NCBI GenBank assembly: GCA_016793465.1
Contig: JAEUJW010000017.1
Coordinates: forward strand, 89,457 to 153,456
Source: Myxococcales bacterium
GTDB taxonomy: Bacteria; Myxococcota; Polyangia; Nannocystales; Nannocystaceae
Direction: 5' to 3'
DNA length: 64,000 bases
The notes under the pieces were generated by a model, which was not told the origin of the DNA, ran no database searches, and saw nothing but the letters and a program-made list of their open reading frames with translations. A program made the position numbers and the translations under genes. Of this stretch, positions 8,944 through 16,872 are shown piece by piece (position 1 is the stretch's first letter; every line of letters starts with the position of its first letter).

Positions 8944-9367
8944 GGATCGAGAACCCCTGGGTCCTCATCCTAAACAAAAACCCGAGTTTGACGGAGCCTC
9001 GGGCTGCTGCAAAATTTCGGGCCGAGGCGACGGTGCGTGACGCGGACCGCAGGTGACGCCGAGGTGACACGGGCGGGGGCCGTTCACCGCAAGTACATCG
9101 ATCTCGTTGGATCAATTCCTGTGGGCAGGTCGTACGGCGACATGGAGTGACAGGTGTCCGCGGTGCCGTCGGCGCCGCGAGGTGCGATGTAAACATGCGT
9201 TCAGTGCGCAGGGCAATGAAGATTCGAGTGCGGGAGATCGGCTCGGTGAGCCGACTTGCGGGCCCGGCGGGCCGGGCGCTGTGGACGACCTGTGGATATG
9301 TGGACACTGCCTGGCCGAAGGGACAGGCGTGCGCGACCCGGCTGCGGCGTCCGGACCGGCCGCGGGG
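8944..9367. other. Intergenic stretch without a convincing gene
   Basis: 424 bases between the LTD operon and tdk. Besides the possible terminator and one degenerate CTGTCC/GGACAG-type palindrome at 9310-9327, no coding signal is convincing. The promoter of the LTD/nuclease operon must lie here, but no clear -35/-10 pair was found. Confidence 0.6.
8971..9003 (-). terminator. Possible Rho-independent terminator on the minus strand
   Basis: A GC stem CCCGAG (8981-8986) pairs with CTCGGG (8998-9003) across an 11-base loop. Read on the minus strand it is followed by TTTTTGTTT (8980-8972). It would block read-through from the right into the LTD/nuclease operon. The stem is only 6 bp. Confidence 0.45.
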
Positions 9368-9949
9368 CTAGCGGCCCATGTCCGGGAACAGCCCGGTGCG
9401 CTGGCGGTAGCAGCCGAAGCAGGCCGGGGCGTAGCGGTCGTTGCCGCCGAGCTCGATCTGCGGGCCGTCGAGCTCGGCGCGGCCGTCCTGCAGGCGGAGG
9501 TTGAAGATCGCCTTGCGGTTGCAGAACTGGCAGGTGACCTTGACCTCCTCGATGCTGTCGGAGAGCTCGAGCAGGCGGCGCGAGCCCTCGAACAGGTGGG
9601 TGCGGAAGTCGGTGCGCAGGCCGTAGCAGATGACCGGCGGCCCGCCGTGGGTGAGGGCCCGCAGCTGGTCGATGACGGCGGCCGACAGGAACTGCGCCTC
9701 GTCGACGAGCACGCAGTCGATGCCGGCGAAGTCGGCGGGGTCGAGGCGGGTGTCGGGGTCGATCAGCAGGTCGGCGTGGGCCTCGACGCCGGCGCGTGAG
9801 CGGATGGCGGCGGCCCCGAAGCGGTCGTCGAGCCGCGGCTTCAGCAGCAGCACCCGCTTGCCCTGGCTGCGGTAGTTGTGGGCGACCGCGAGGAGGTTGA
9901 GGGTCTTGGCGCTGTCCATGGTTCCGTGACGGAAATAAAGCTTGGCCAC
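9368..9949 (-). CDS. tdk: Thymidine kinase
   Basis: Type II thymidine kinase of 193 aa, normal length for the family; phosphorylates thymidine in the cytoplasm. The GTG at 9949 is chosen because GGAGG lies 8 bases upstream and it starts the conserved KLYFRHGTM strand. The P-loop reads GTMDSAKT (residues 9-16), with Ala where the usual motif has Gly (SGKT/AGKS). The Walker B-like VLVDEAQF and the C-terminal zinc ribbon (CQFC then CFGC) are present, as is the lasso-like TFRTHLFEGSRRLL region. It is divergently placed to the nucleoside transporter, 85 bases apart, so both may be controlled together. Confidence 0.95.
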   Translation of the reverse strand: MAKLYFRHGTMDSAKTLNLLAVAHNYRSQGKRVLLLKPRLDDRFGAAAIRSRAGVEAHADLLIDPDTRLDPADFAGIDCVLVDEAQFLSAAVIDQLRALTHGGPPVICYGLRTDFRTHLFEGSRRLLELSDSIEEVKVTCQFCNRKAIFNLRLQDGRAELDGPQIELGGNDRYAPACFGCYRQRTGLFPDMGR

Positions 9950-10034
9950 CGCGGGCCCTCCTTCGGGTGCTGCAGCGCGGGTGATACTCGTGGTACGACG
10001 CGGTGTCCATCCCGGACGAGGGACAGGGAGCCGC

Positions 10035-11276
10035 ATGAGCATTCACCAGGTGATGAGCATCGTCGGGTTCGTCGTGCTGCTGGGGATCGGCTATCTGCTC
10101 AGCCGCGAGCGCAAGGCGGTGCAGCTGCGGGTGGTCCTGTGGGGCGTGGGCCTGCAGTGGGTGATGGCGGTGATGCTGCTGAAGGTGCCGCAGGGCCAGC
10201 AGGCGCTGGCGTGGCTGGCCAACGGGGTGTCGGCGGTGATCGGCCAGGCCTACAAGGGCTCGGAGTTCCTGTTCGGCGAGATGGGCAAGGTGAGCGGCGG
10301 CACGAGCGGGCTCGGGACCATCTTCGCGTTCCAGATCCTGCCGACCATCGTGTTCGTGGCGGCGCTGTTCGGGGTGCTCTACTACCTCGGCGTGATGCAG
10401 CTGATCGTGCGCGTGCTGGCGCGGGCGATGGTCCACGTGTTCGGGGCGAGCGGCGCCGAGTCGCTGTGCATCGCCGCCAGCATCTTCATGGGCCAGAGCG
10501 AGGCGCCGCTGACCATCCGGCCGTTCCTGGCGCGGCTGACCGAGTCGGAGCTGTTCTGCGTGATGGTGGCGGGCATGGCCTCGGTCTCGGGGGCCATCCT
10601 GTCGGCCTACGTGGCGCTCGGCGGGGTGAGCATGGAGCATCTGCTGACGGCGATGGGCATGACGGCGCCGATCTCGCTGGTGTTCGCCAAGCTGATCGTG
10701 CCGGAGACCGGCAAGCCCGAGACGGCCGGAGTGGTGGCGGACGCTCCGGTCGAGCACTCGAGCAACGTGCTCGAGGCGGCCGCCAGCGGCACCAGCGACG
10801 GGCTCAAGCTGGCGGTCAACGTCGGCGCGATGCTGCTGGCGTTCATCGCCCTGGTGTCGCTGGTCAACGCGATCATCGGGCTCATCCCGGTCGGCGACGC
10901 GCCGCTGACGCTCGAGCGCATGCTCGGCTGGGCGTGCGCGCCGATCGCGTTCTTGATGGGCATCCCGTGGGGCGAGGCCCAGCAGATCGGCAGCGTGCTC
11001 GGCACCCGAACGGTGATCAACGAGATCATCGCGTTCCAGCAGCTGCATGCTTTCCACGTGCAAGGTCTGGTGAGCGACCGCTCTCTGGCGATCAGCACGT
11101 TCGCGGTGTGCGGGTTCGCCAACCTGTCGAGCATCGGCATCCAGATCGGCGGCCTCGGGGCGCTGGTCCCGGAGCGCAAGCCGGACATCGCCCGCCTGGG
11201 GGTGCTGGCGCTGGTCGCCGCGACCCTCGCCAACTTCTCGACGGCCTGCGTGGCGGGGGCGCTGCTCGCGGACTGA
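10035..11276 (+). CDS. nupC: NupC-type concentrative nucleoside transporter
   Basis: 413-aa inner-membrane protein with about nine hydrophobic segments. It carries the CNT family hallmark GQSEAPLTIRPFL (about residues 153-165) followed by SELFCVMVAGMASVSGA, and the C-terminal ...RTVINEIIAFQQL and VCGFANLSSIGIQIGGLG stretches. Imports nucleosides with a cation gradient. The ATG at 10035 has GGGAG just upstream. Pairing with tdk gives an import-and-phosphorylate module that completes the scavenging scheme of the neighbouring secreted nucleases and phosphatase. Confidence 0.93.
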   Translation: MSIHQVMSIVGFVVLLGIGYLLSRERKAVQLRVVLWGVGLQWVMAVMLLKVPQGQQALAWLANGVSAVIGQAYKGSEFLFGEMGKVSGGTSGLGTIFAFQILPTIVFVAALFGVLYYLGVMQLIVRVLARAMVHVFGASGAESLCIAASIFMGQSEAPLTIRPFLARLTESELFCVMVAGMASVSGAILSAYVALGGVSMEHLLTAMGMTAPISLVFAKLIVPETGKPETAGVVADAPVEHSSNVLEAAASGTSDGLKLAVNVGAMLLAFIALVSLVNAIIGLIPVGDAPLTLERMLGWACAPIAFLMGIPWGEAQQIGSVLGTRTVINEIIAFQQLHAFHVQGLVSDRSLAISTFAVCGFANLSSIGIQIGGLGALVPERKPDIARLGVLALVAATLANFSTACVAGALLAD

Positions 11277-11340
11277 GCAAAAAAGGGGCGTCGCCGGTCC
11301 GTCCGGCCTGATAGCCTCCGGGCTCGAAGGAACCTCCGTC

Positions 11341-12324
11341 ATGTCCGCCGAACGCGTCCCCATCCTCGACATCCGCAGCTTCGACAGCCAGGGCCCGGAC
11401 GAGCGCGCCCGGTTCGTCCGCGACCTGAACACGGCGTACCGCGAGATCGGGTTCGTCGGCATCACCCGCCACGAGATCCCCGAGCGGCTCATCGCCGATG
11501 CGTACCGCGTCGTCAAGGCGTTCTTCGAGCTGCCGCTCGACACCAAGGTGAAGTACGAGATCCCCGGCTCGGGCGGCGCCCGCGGCTACACCCGCTTCGG
11601 GGTCGAGCACGCGAAGGACTCCGAGGCGGTCGACCTGAAGGAGTTCTGGCACGTCGGCCGCGAGCACGTGGCGGGCGCGGCGTGGACCCGCGACTACCCG
11701 CCGAACGTGTGGCCGACCGAGATCGCGGGCTTCCGCGAGGCGACGTGGGGGCTCTACCAGGCGCTCGAGGGCCTCGGGAACCGCGTGCTGCGGGCGGTGT
11801 CGCTGGGGCTCGGGCTCGACGAGCACTACTTCGAGGACAAGATCGACCACGCGAACTCGATCCTGCGGCCGATCCACTACCCGCCGCTGGCCCCCGGCCT
11901 GGGTGACCCGGGCAGCGTGCGCTCGGCCCAGCACGAGGACATCAATTTGATCACGCTGCTGATCGGCTCGGGCGAGCCGGGGCTCGAGGTGCTGAGCCGG
12001 CAGGGCGACTGGGTGCCGGTGTCGACGATCCCCGAGACGATCGTGGTCAACGTCGGCGACATGCTGCAGCGCCTGACCAACAACGTGCTGCGGTCGACGA
12101 CCCACCGCGTGGTCAACCCGCCGAGGCCGTACAGCGAGGCGCCGCGCTACTCGATCCCGTTCTTCCTCCACCCGAACTCGGAGTTCATGATCAAGTCGCT
12201 GCCGGCCTGCGTGGCCGAGCAGGGCGAGGACTTCTACCCCGAGCCGATCACCGCCGACGCGTACCTGAAGCAGCGGCTGGTGGAGATCGGGCTGCTGCCG
12301 GGCGAGAAGAAGGACGCGATGTGA
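11341..12324 (+). CDS. Fe(II)/2-oxoglutarate-type dioxygenase (isopenicillin N synthase-like family)
   Basis: 327-aa cytosolic enzyme of the isopenicillin-N-synthase-like family. The DIOX_N region (residues 1-110) contains the typical GFVGITRHEIP and FFELPLDTK. The metal site is H198, D200 (SAQHEDINLIT) and H255 (TTHRVVNP); R269 and a following Ser in RYSIPFF bind the co-substrate carboxylate in this family. GGAACC precedes the ATG at 11341. The substrate cannot be told from sequence: family members act on amino acids, hormones and antibiotics precursors. It stands alone between nupC and the methyltransferase gene (65 bases after nupC), so it might read on from nupC. Confidence 0.88.
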   Translation: MSAERVPILDIRSFDSQGPDERARFVRDLNTAYREIGFVGITRHEIPERLIADAYRVVKAFFELPLDTKVKYEIPGSGGARGYTRFGVEHAKDSEAVDLKEFWHVGREHVAGAAWTRDYPPNVWPTEIAGFREATWGLYQALEGLGNRVLRAVSLGLGLDEHYFEDKIDHANSILRPIHYPPLAPGLGDPGSVRSAQHEDINLITLLIGSGEPGLEVLSRQGDWVPVSTIPETIVVNVGDMLQRLTNNVLRSTTHRVVNPPRPYSEAPRYSIPFFLHPNSEFMIKSLPACVAEQGEDFYPEPITADAYLKQRLVEIGLLPGEKKDAM

Positions 12325-12351
12325 GCCGCCGCGAGGCCGCCGCTGCGCGGG

Positions 12352-14301
12352 TCAGCGGCGGTCGGCGGCGATGAGCTCGCGCTCCTCGGCGGTGAGGTCG
12401 TAGAGCGCGGCGAGGTGGTCGTTCATCTCGGCCTCGAGGGCGGCGGCGGGGGCGCGGGCGGTGTGGAGCGCCTGCAGGGCGCGGGCGCGGGCGGCGATGG
12501 CGGCCCTGTCGGCGGCGGAGGCGGCGGGCACGGCGAGGGGGGCGATGAACTGCTTGTTGGCGGCGCGAAAGCCGTTGGCGAACGGCCTGGTGCGGCGCCT
12601 CCACTCGTAAGTCGCGACCGGGCCGTTGAGCACGGCGAGCAGGAACCACAGGGTGTCGCCGTCGGCGGCGAGGATGCCGCCGACGTCGACGTTGTCGAGG
12701 GCGACCGCGCCGGTGGGGTCGCAGGCGGCGGCGAGGTCGACGGTGAGGCGGGGCACGACGAGCTTGGGCAGCTTCTGCTTGTCGATGTTCTGGTTGCGGC
12801 CGAAGCGGTACCACTGCTCGTCGTCGAAGGCGCGGCGCTCGCGGGCGCGGAGCCGCGGGGCGTGGCCCAGCAGATAGTCCCAGGCGCGGGGGAAGCGGCG
12901 CAGCTCGTCGGGGGCGAGCAGGCGGGCGCGCGGGCCGGAGTCGTCGTAGGGGAACAGCAGGTGGGTCGTCGAGCTCGGGTCGCGGTAGCGCTTGGCGTGC
13001 GCGCCGGACACGAGCGGGCGCAGGAGTTCGTCCTCGAGCTCGACGGTGTGGCCGCGGCTGTCGCCGGCGAACGAGCGGTAGGTGCCGGGGGCGAGCCTCT
13101 CGAGGTGATAGACGACGTCGGCGCTGGTCTGGATGCCGACGATGATGGCGTCGGCGCTGCGCGCGAGCGGGGTGCAGTCGGCGCGCAGGCGGGCGAGCAG
13201 CCGGCGCTCGCGGTCGGGCGCGAAGACCCACGGCGAGGCGGGCGAGAGCTCGGCGTAGGGGATGGTCGCGTCGGGCCTCGACCAGTCGAGCTCGCCGACG
13301 TCGCCGTCGGACGCGAACACGCAGGCGACGGCGGGGGCGTGGGGGCGGAACACCTGCAGCGCCGTGTAGGTCGTGGCGTCGGCGAAGACCTGGTGGTCGC
13401 CGAAGTCGATCCAGCGGGCCAGGGCCCGGCGGGCGTGCACGAGGGCGCGGAGGCCCGCGCCGTACTCGCCGAGCAGCCAGCCGCTCGGCGCGATGTACCC
13501 CATGAGGCCGGACCGGCGCAGCAGCGCGAGGCCTCGCTCGACGAACGGGAGGTAGAGGTCGAAGTTGCCGGTGCGGGCGCTGGCGTAGGCGCCTTGCAGG
13601 TGGGCGGCGAGCGCGGGCTGGGCCTTGCGGAGGTTCTGCAGCTTCACGTACGGCGGGTTGCCGAGCACGCAGTCGAAGCCGGGGTCGGGGCGGTCGAAGG
13701 CCGCGGGGAAGGCGGCGGTCCAGTCGAAGGGGGCGAGCGCCGGGTCGGCGCCGGCGGGGTCGACGAGGCTGTTGCCGCGGCGGATCGTGCGCTCGAGGGT
13801 GGGCAGCGGGACGTCGGGATCGGCGGTGCGCTGCAGCAGGGCCGCGCGGGTGAGGCGGACCGAGCGGGGGTCGATGTCGACGCCGTGGATGTTGTGCGCG
13901 AGCACGTCGCGGACGGGGTCGGCGGGGTCGTCGGGCACGCCGAGGCGGCGGCGTTGCTCGGCGATCCAGCGGCGGGCGGCGACGAGGGCGTCGACGGCGG
14001 GCAGCAGCAGGGCCCCGACGCCGCAGGCGGGGTCGACGAGCTTGAGCTGCCGCAGCGCCCGCTCGAACGCCGCCAGCGGGCCGGGCTCGGGGGCCGCGGC
14101 GGACAGGCCGGCGTCGCGGCGCAGCTCGTCGATGGTGACGCCGAGGGTGTGGCGCACGAGCAGGTCGGTGACCCACGCGGGGGTGTAGTAGACGCCGTCG
14201 TGCTTGCGGCGCGAGGCCTCGTCGGCGCCGCGAGGTGCGTGGGCGCCGGCCCCCGCTTGCATGGGCAAACAATCCGCGGTCGCGGGGCGCCGGCCGGGCA
14301 T
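12352..14301 (-). CDS. Eco57I-like adenine-specific DNA methyltransferase, apparently orphan
   Basis: 649 aa from the ATG at 14301; an ATG at 14262 is also possible and neither has a clear ribosome-binding site. Residues about 35-50 (GVYYTPAWVTDLLV) are the usual entry to Type II/IIG methylases. Motif I is DPACGVGALL (about residue 90), an acidic motif DIDPRSVRLTR follows, and motif IV is NPPY (about 188), typical of N6-adenine methylation. The C-terminal third (about 390-640) resembles a TaqI-type target-recognition region (FGRNQNIDKQKL, VVPRLT). No PD-(D/E)xK nuclease domain is seen at the N-terminus and no restriction gene is adjacent, so it may be a solitary methylase or a remnant of a restriction system. 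Confidence 0.85.
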   Translation of the reverse strand: MPGRRPATADCLPMQAGAGAHAPRGADEASRRKHDGVYYTPAWVTDLLVRHTLGVTIDELRRDAGLSAAAPEPGPLAAFERALRQLKLVDPACGVGALLLPAVDALVAARRWIAEQRRRLGVPDDPADPVRDVLAHNIHGVDIDPRSVRLTRAALLQRTADPDVPLPTLERTIRRGNSLVDPAGADPALAPFDWTAAFPAAFDRPDPGFDCVLGNPPYVKLQNLRKAQPALAAHLQGAYASARTGNFDLYLPFVERGLALLRRSGLMGYIAPSGWLLGEYGAGLRALVHARRALARWIDFGDHQVFADATTYTALQVFRPHAPAVACVFASDGDVGELDWSRPDATIPYAELSPASPWVFAPDRERRLLARLRADCTPLARSADAIIVGIQTSADVVYHLERLAPGTYRSFAGDSRGHTVELEDELLRPLVSGAHAKRYRDPSSTTHLLFPYDDSGPRARLLAPDELRRFPRAWDYLLGHAPRLRARERRAFDDEQWYRFGRNQNIDKQKLPKLVVPRLTVDLAAACDPTGAVALDNVDVGGILAADGDTLWFLLAVLNGPVATYEWRRRTRPFANGFRAANKQFIAPLAVPAASAADRAAIAARARALQALHTARAPAAALEAEMNDHLAALYDLTAEERELIAADRR

Positions 14302-14400
14302 GGCGAGCAGCTTACAGGGCGCGCCGCGGGGTCACGCGAGGTTCGTGGCCGGCGGATCGTGATTGAACCGCACGGGGGGTGTTGCTAGCGTGGCCCGGCC

Positions 14401-16872
14401 ATGATGAGGTCCCGCAAAGGCTTGTCTCGCTGCGCGTCGTTGGGGCTGGTGCCGGTGGTGCTGGGGTCGTGCCTGATCGACAGCCCGTACGCGGACTACC
14501 GCTACGAGGCGACGATCCGGCGCACCAGCTGGGGGGTGGCGCACATCCTGGCGGACGACCTCGGGAGCGCGGGGTTCGGGCAGGGCTACGCGTTCGCGCA
14601 GGACCACGCGTGCGTGCTCGCCGACCAGATCCTCAAGGTGCGGTCGGAGCGGGCCAAGTTCCTCGGGGAGGGCGCCGACGGGCGCCACCTCAACAGCGAC
14701 TTCGCGTACCTCCACCTCGACGTGATGGGGCTGGCCGACAAGGCGCTGGCCGTCCAGACCGACGAGGTGCGGGAGATCATCGAGGGCTACGCGACGGGCT
14801 ACAACAAGTACGTCACCGAGACCGGGGTCGACGCCATCCCGGGGTCGTGCCGCGGGCAGCCGTGGGTGCGGGAGATCTCGGCGAGGGACCTGACCGCGTA
14901 CTACATCGACCTCGGCATGCTGGCGGGCAGCTGGCAGCTCACGCAGTACATGGCGACGTCGCAGCCGCCGGGCGCGCAGCCGCTGGCGCGGCCGCCGGGC
15001 GACCCGATGGCGGCGCTCGGGCGGGTGCGGACGTCGGGCTTCGGGAGCAACGGCTGGGCCATCGGCAAGGACCGCAGCGCGGGCGGGCGCGGGATGGTGG
15101 TCTCCAATCCCCACTTCCCGTGGGAGGGCGAGCTGAAGCTGTGGGAGAGCCACGTGACGGTGCCCGGCGTCGTCAACATGTACGGCGTCGGGCTGATGGG
15201 CGTGCCGGGCGCGCTGATCGGTTTCAACGACGACATCGCCTGGGCGCACACGTTCTCGGCGGGGCAGCGCTTCACGATCTACACGCTCGAGCTCGACCCG
15301 GACGATCCGACCCGATACCTCTACGACGGCGAGATGCGGGCCATGGAGTCGACCGAGTACACGGTCGAGGTGCTCGGCGACGACGGCGCGTTGTCGGAGG
15401 TCAAGCGCACGCTGTGGAAGAGCCACTACGGGCCGATCATCGGGCTCGACCCGTTCTTGTGGGACGAGCAGCGGGCCATCACCTACCGCGACGCGAACAT
15501 CGACAACGTGCGGCTCATCGAGCAGTTCTCGCGCATGAACCGGGCGACGTCGCTGGACGAGTTTAAGAAGGTGTACGAGGAGGTCGGGGGGATCCCGTGG
15601 GTCAACACGATGGCCGCCGACCGCGAGGGGCACGCCTGGTACATCGACGCGTCGGCGACGCCGCGGCTGACGCAGTCGGCGATCGACCGCTGGCTGAAGG
15701 CGATCGAGGACGAGTTCATCCCCTCGGCGATCTACGCCCAGGCCGGCGTGGTGGTGCTCGACGGCAAGGACCCCGACAACGCGTGGACGAGCGACCCGGA
15801 CGACCCGGCGCGGGTGCCGGGGCTGGTGCCGTACTCCGAGCTGCCGCAGATCGACCGCGACGACTTCGTGTTCAACGCCAACGACTCGTACTGGCTGGCC
15901 AACCCGAGCGCGCCGCTCGAGGGCTTCTCGCCGCTGCACGGGTTCGAGCGGGTGCCGCAGTCGCCGCGCTCGCGCATGAACATGACGCTGTTGACCGAGG
16001 AGAAGGAGGGCGGGGCCTCGGGGGCGGACGGCAAGTTCACGCTCGAGGAGCTGCAGGCGGCGATCATGGGCAACCGCTCGTTCACCGGCGAGCTGCTGCG
16101 CGACGAGGTGGTGGCCCGCTGCGAGGGCGCGCAGGCGGTGACGGTCGACGAGGAGACGGTGGCGATCGACGGGGCCTGCGCGGCGCTCGCGGGCTGGGAC
16201 CGGCGGTTCGACCCCGACAGCGTGGGCGCGCTGGTCTGGCGCGAGCTGCTGGGGACGTACGCCGACTCGGCGCTCGAGGACTACGGGGTGCTGCTGGCCG
16301 AGGGGTTCAAGTACGACGACCCGATCGCCACGCCGCACACGCTGAAGCCGGCGCCGGAGATGGGCGACGACCCGCTGCTACAGGCGCTCGGCAAGGCGGT
16401 GCTGGCCCTGCGGGCGGCGGGGCTGGCGGTCGACTCGCCGCTGCGCGACGCGCAGTTCGCGTTCCGCGGCGACCGGCGGTTCGCGGTGCCGGGCGGGCAG
16501 AACCGCGACGGGGTGGCCAACGTGGTCAACTACGGCGGGCTGAAGTCGACGGTCGAGCCGGGCACGCCGCTCGGGACGATCGTCAACCCGACCACGGAGC
16601 TGACCGAGGACGGCTACGTGGTCAACTACGGCACCAGCTTCGTGATGGCGGTGGAGTACGGCGAGGACGGGCCGCGCGGGTCCGGGTTCCTCAGCTACTC
16701 GCAGTCGGACGACCCGCGCTCGCGGCACTTCAGCGACCAGACCGAGCTGTTCTCGCAGCAGAAGTGGCGGCCGCTGGTGTTCACGGAGCAGCAGATCGCC
16801 GACGACCCGGAGCTGAAGGTGACGACCATCGGCGGCGGCTGGGCGAGCAAGGCCGAGCAGGAGGCGGAGTAG
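14401..16872 (+). CDS. Penicillin acylase-family (Ntn hydrolase) lipoprotein
   Basis: 823-aa exported amidase precursor. Lipobox VLGSC anchors it near residue 24. The region TSWGVAHILADD and GFGQGYAFAQDHA is the alpha-chain start of penicillin/aculeacin/homoserine-lactone acylases. Self-cleavage is expected before Ser216 in GFG|SNGWAIGKDRS, which becomes the beta-chain nucleophile; downstream SNPHFPWEG and GALIGFNDDIAWAHT are conserved beta-chain blocks. Substrates in the family range from beta-lactams and acyl-homoserine lactones to lipopeptides, so quorum quenching or antibiotic processing are both possible. The stop codon abuts the GTG of the next gene, which has AGGAGG inside this gene end, so the two are coupled. 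Confidence 0.9.
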   Translation: MMRSRKGLSRCASLGLVPVVLGSCLIDSPYADYRYEATIRRTSWGVAHILADDLGSAGFGQGYAFAQDHACVLADQILKVRSERAKFLGEGADGRHLNSDFAYLHLDVMGLADKALAVQTDEVREIIEGYATGYNKYVTETGVDAIPGSCRGQPWVREISARDLTAYYIDLGMLAGSWQLTQYMATSQPPGAQPLARPPGDPMAALGRVRTSGFGSNGWAIGKDRSAGGRGMVVSNPHFPWEGELKLWESHVTVPGVVNMYGVGLMGVPGALIGFNDDIAWAHTFSAGQRFTIYTLELDPDDPTRYLYDGEMRAMESTEYTVEVLGDDGALSEVKRTLWKSHYGPIIGLDPFLWDEQRAITYRDANIDNVRLIEQFSRMNRATSLDEFKKVYEEVGGIPWVNTMAADREGHAWYIDASATPRLTQSAIDRWLKAIEDEFIPSAIYAQAGVVVLDGKDPDNAWTSDPDDPARVPGLVPYSELPQIDRDDFVFNANDSYWLANPSAPLEGFSPLHGFERVPQSPRSRMNMTLLTEEKEGGASGADGKFTLEELQAAIMGNRSFTGELLRDEVVARCEGAQAVTVDEETVAIDGACAALAGWDRRFDPDSVGALVWRELLGTYADSALEDYGVLLAEGFKYDDPIATPHTLKPAPEMGDDPLLQALGKAVLALRAAGLAVDSPLRDAQFAFRGDRRFAVPGGQNRDGVANVVNYGGLKSTVEPGTPLGTIVNPTTELTEDGYVVNYGTSFVMAVEYGEDGPRGSGFLSYSQSDDPRSRHFSDQTELFSQQKWRPLVFTEQQIADDPELKVTTIGGGWASKAEQEAE

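Noticed and set aside
11277..11340. Terminator after nupC
   Set aside because: A short GCCGG/CCGGC stem is present but no T-run follows on the plus strand, so support is too weak.
12352..14301. Complete restriction-modification or BREX system
   Set aside because: No endonuclease domain or partner genes next to the methylase; it is much shorter than PglX.
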